Source: a virus. Taken from it: DNA of 40,287 bases. The notes beneath the pieces were generated by a model. That model was given only the letters and a program-made list of their open reading frames with translations. It did no database searches and was not told where the DNA came from. The stretch is taken from IMG/VR virus record IMGVR_UViG_3300030838_000024, positions 1 to 40,287 of that record. One strand, written 5' to 3'. Both the position numbers and the translations under genes were made by a program. Shown here one piece after another: positions 38,317 to 40,287 of the stretch (its first letter is position 1; every line of letters begins with the position of its first letter).

Positions 38317-39037
38317 AATTATATAGATTTTGATTTATAGATACATGAGAATGAAGTATACCTTCTTGACCATAATTACTTATAGAACCTTTTGCAATTA
38401 CTTCAGTTTCAAAAGTATTTGTTCCATCATTATATTCATTACCTTGTTTTGCCATCTCATAATGTACAAGTTCATGAATTAAAACTTTTTCCGCTTTAAT
38501 TTGATTTAAGTTACCTGATAAATCTGAATCTATAATAATTTGTATTGGTTTATTGTCTATTGTAAAAGTTGTTAATCCATTTATTTTCATATTAGAATCT
38601 GAGCTATTATATACCTTATTGAATACAATTGGAATGTTTAAAGTATCATTATAATTATCTTTTAGGAATTGTTGAGCGTATTGTGTTAATTCTGCGTCAG
38701 TTTGTAAGCTATTAGTATATGTAGTTCCGTCTGTTCCTAAGTTATATAGTTCTCTAAAATTTATAGCTGATCGCATTTGAATGATTTCATTATCTTTTAG
38801 TGTGATTGTAGCTTTATCATTTACTTGCCATCCGTCAGAACCTTCTTCATTTTCCATTAGATAAGTTTTATTATTGTCTGATTGGATTGTTACTGTTGAG
38901 TCTGTTACGCTTGTTATAGTTGCATTATGATTCTCTATTGTAGTTGCTTGGACTAATTGAGTTGGTGATATGATTATTAATAGTGTAATAACTCCTGTAA
39001 ATATAGTTGCTTTTATTAGAGTTGATATTGATTTCAT
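38315..39037 (-). CDS. Secreted zinc metalloprotease (HExxH), 240 aa
   Basis: The N-terminal signal peptide (basic start, hydrophobic 9-26, cleavage probably near A31 in V-Q-A-T) is followed by a beta region (about 32-90) and a protease-like domain with H-E-L-V-H at residues 188-192. E210 or E212 downstream is a possible third ligand (T-F-E-T-E-V). No lipobox, so secreted rather than anchored. The size and fold do not match a named toxin; a cell-wall or host-surface protease is possible. ATG with AAAGGGGAG; strong promoter and terminator make it a single-gene unit. Confidence 0.8.
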   Translation of the reverse strand: MKSISTLIKATIFTGVITLLIIISPTQLVQATTIENHNATITSVTDSTVTIQSDNNKTYLMENEEGSDGWQVNDKATITLKDNEIIQMRSAINFRELYNLGTDGTTYTNSLQTDAELTQYAQQFLKDNYNDTLNIPIVFNKVYNSSDSNMKINGLTTFTIDNKPIQIIIDSDLSGNLNQIKAEKVLIHELVHYEMAKQGNEYNDGTNTFETEVIAKGSISNYGQEGILHSHVSINQNLYN

Positions 39038-39082
39038 TATGATTACTCCCCTTTATTTATATATTAATTTGTTATATTTATT

Positions 39083-39111
39083 ATTATACTCTCATTATAT
39101 GCGTTAATCAA
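39083..39111 (-). promoter_or_regulatory. Promoter for the metalloprotease gene
   Basis: Minus-strand TTGATT and TATAAT, 17-nt spacer. AACAAATTAATATA (39060-39073) follows in the leader before AAAGGGGAG. Confidence 0.7.
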
Positions 39112-40287
39112 ATAAATTATAAAATAAATATATACATATATAATGAAGAGATTCTTTAAGTGTTGGTTATTAAGTGATCCAATATAGATTGTTAGCATTG
39201 TATTATTTATGTTATTAGTTCCATTACAAGGTAGTATATAAGGATTATATGAGGTTCTATTGATTAAGTTATACAATTGTACTGTTATCTAGTTAATTGT
39301 TATATAGCCTTTATATATGTACATCTTATTAATGTTATTAGTACAATTGGATCTGCTTTATAATGTATACTATTGTTATTGGTATAATAGTATTGTTTGT
39401 AATAAGTTATAATAAAGTTGTGCTTCATATTGACGTTGTATGAGGTCTTAGAGTTGTTAGTAATGTAATTGGTTGTCTTGATAGCTAAGTGTTGTATAAG
39501 GTTGTTAAGTTAGTTATAATAGATTTGTTATATTGTAGTGTTATTGTATCATTTATTACTGGTATTAGTGTATTGAGTTCATATAGTGTTTGATTATAAT
39601 TATATGTTAGTGTTTGCTTTTATTATGATATACTATATAAATATATGTGTTATACTAATTATGTATTGTGATATACTATATAGAAGAGTATTTATATTGT
39701 ACTATTGTGTTAATACAATGTGTATAAGTCTATCTATATTGTGGATAACTATTTTAATTTGTTATACTTATATTGTATTGGCATTATCGGTTACCTGTTA
39801 TTATGCTTAATTATGTGCTATTATAAAGGTTATTTGTATAATGTTAGTTATATTGGTTGTGGATAAGTCTGTTGATAACTTGTTCTTTATATGTTGATAA
39901 CCTGTGTATAAGTTTAGTTAGTATAATATTGATTATAAGTGTTGCAATCATCGACAACATTTGTCCACGATTATTCAAGTCAACTTCAAAACAATCAATC
40001 GTATTTTTAAATTGTATTCAATCAAACTGTCTCTTACTATCTATTCAGCTTATACTGGTCAAGTGATCCAATGTCACCTATTTAAGTTAAGATAAAAGCA
40101 ACATTTTAACAATAGATGATATAAGTTATCAATTAAATAGTGTTCGTATCTGTTCAAATTATTCAACTAAATATGTATTTAATGGAATTGTTGTTGAAGT
40201 GTTGGTATGACTTGTCTGTAGGGTTTTATGTTGTGAATTAGTGGTTATTTAATGTGGTTGATAATGGTTATTAATGTTTGGTTATTT
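39112..40287. other. Gene-free region, probable replication origin
   Basis: About 1.18 kb without a frame that has both a ribosome site and protein-like composition. By eye the plus strand changes from C-rich (minus genes) to G-rich between about 39.1 and 39.9 kb, C-rich to about 40.1 kb, then G-rich again. AAGTGATCCAAT occurs at 39172-39183 and 40061-40072. The DnaA-box cluster lies within. Confidence 0.6.
39719..39911. other. Six DnaA boxes, candidate origin core
   Basis: TGTGTATAA (39719-39727), TGTGGATAA (39740-39748, 39858-39866), TGTTGATAA (39870-39878, 39892-39900), TGTGTATAA (39903-39911). All are complements of TTATNNACA-type boxes in one orientation. TTATCCACA is the consensus. Four boxes are crowded within 54 nt. 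Confidence 0.75.

Noticed and set aside
39064-39276. Minus-strand 70-codon frame above the metalloprotease
   Set aside because: No ribosome site, overlaps the metalloprotease promoter and leader, and residue usage is unlike neighbouring genes.
39586-39810. Plus-strand 74-codon hydrophobic frame
   Set aside because: No ribosome site, starts at a GTG inside AT-rich repeats, and lies across two DnaA boxes; composition is that of the non-coding region.
1-40287. CRISPR array, tRNA or rRNA genes, insertion sequences
   Set aside because: No regularly spaced repeats of CRISPR type, no cloverleaf-like or GC-rich RNA segments, and no transposase frames were seen on either strand.

Overview
The window is extremely AT-rich DNA with clostridial-looking genes: Shine-Dalgarno sites are strong (AAGGAG or AGGAGG types), codons are A/T-ending, and promoters are sigma-A-like TTGACA-N17-TATAAT boxes followed by A-rich leaders. 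About 71 of 73 supportable genes lie on the minus strand, most are under 200 codons, and they are packed in short operons. The mix is GIY-YIG and HNH-type homing endonucleases, Cro/CI-type regulators, a Bro-N/KilAC antirepressor, a tyrosine recombinase, ParB-like proteins and a plasmid-type replication initiator. It points to the early/accessory arm of a large phage, phage-plasmid or plasmid of a Clostridium sensu lato host. I see no capsid, tail or lysis genes and no tRNA or rRNA.

Layout. 0-3.8 kb: small phage-type hypotheticals. 3.9-9.1 kb: a GIY-YIG endonuclease, a protein resembling the terminase nuclease domain, tiny membrane proteins and an HNH/AP2 endonuclease. 9.1-14.3 kb: the most unusual block. 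Three tandem promoters drive a MazF-like toxin domain gene, an all-helical gene and a 39-aa secreted-peptide-like gene. Next to it lies a two-gene operon of a DGxHR (ParB-like) protein and a recombinase-fold protein lacking the catalytic residues. 14.3-15.5 kb: a switch-like control region with the only two plus-strand genes (both HTH), several operator-like palindromes, and a minus-strand promoter overlapped by LexA-type boxes. 15.5-22.4 kb: a second HNH/AP2 endonuclease, two further HTH regulators, an intact tyrosine recombinase and many small genes. 22.7-32 kb: a zinc-ribbon membrane protein, an integrase N-domain-only protein, a nucleotidyltransferase/CYTH pair, the antirepressor, a zinc-finger/ParB-like protein and a P-loop protein. 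32-35 kb: hypotheticals with elaborate leaders and candidate small RNAs. 35-38 kb: a second GIY-YIG gene next to a possible gene remnant, then iteron-like repeats, the replication initiator and twin non-canonical promoter-like elements. 38.3-39.0 kb: a secreted HExxH metalloprotease. 39.1-40.3 kb: no convincing gene, but six same-orientation DnaA boxes, a probable origin.

How it may work together (inference). Replication initiated at 39.7-39.9 kb and/or 36.6 kb would move leftward, co-directional with nearly all genes. The 9-15 kb block looks like a decision module (peptide, helical protein, toxin-like RNase, recombinase-fold repressor candidate, HTH regulators, SOS boxes). It recalls in parts the SPbeta/phi3T arbitrium-MrpR logic, but no gene here is recognisable as an AimR or AimP orthologue.

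All calls were made by reading the sequence. Starts were chosen by Shine-Dalgarno spacing, and several are shorter than the longest open frame.
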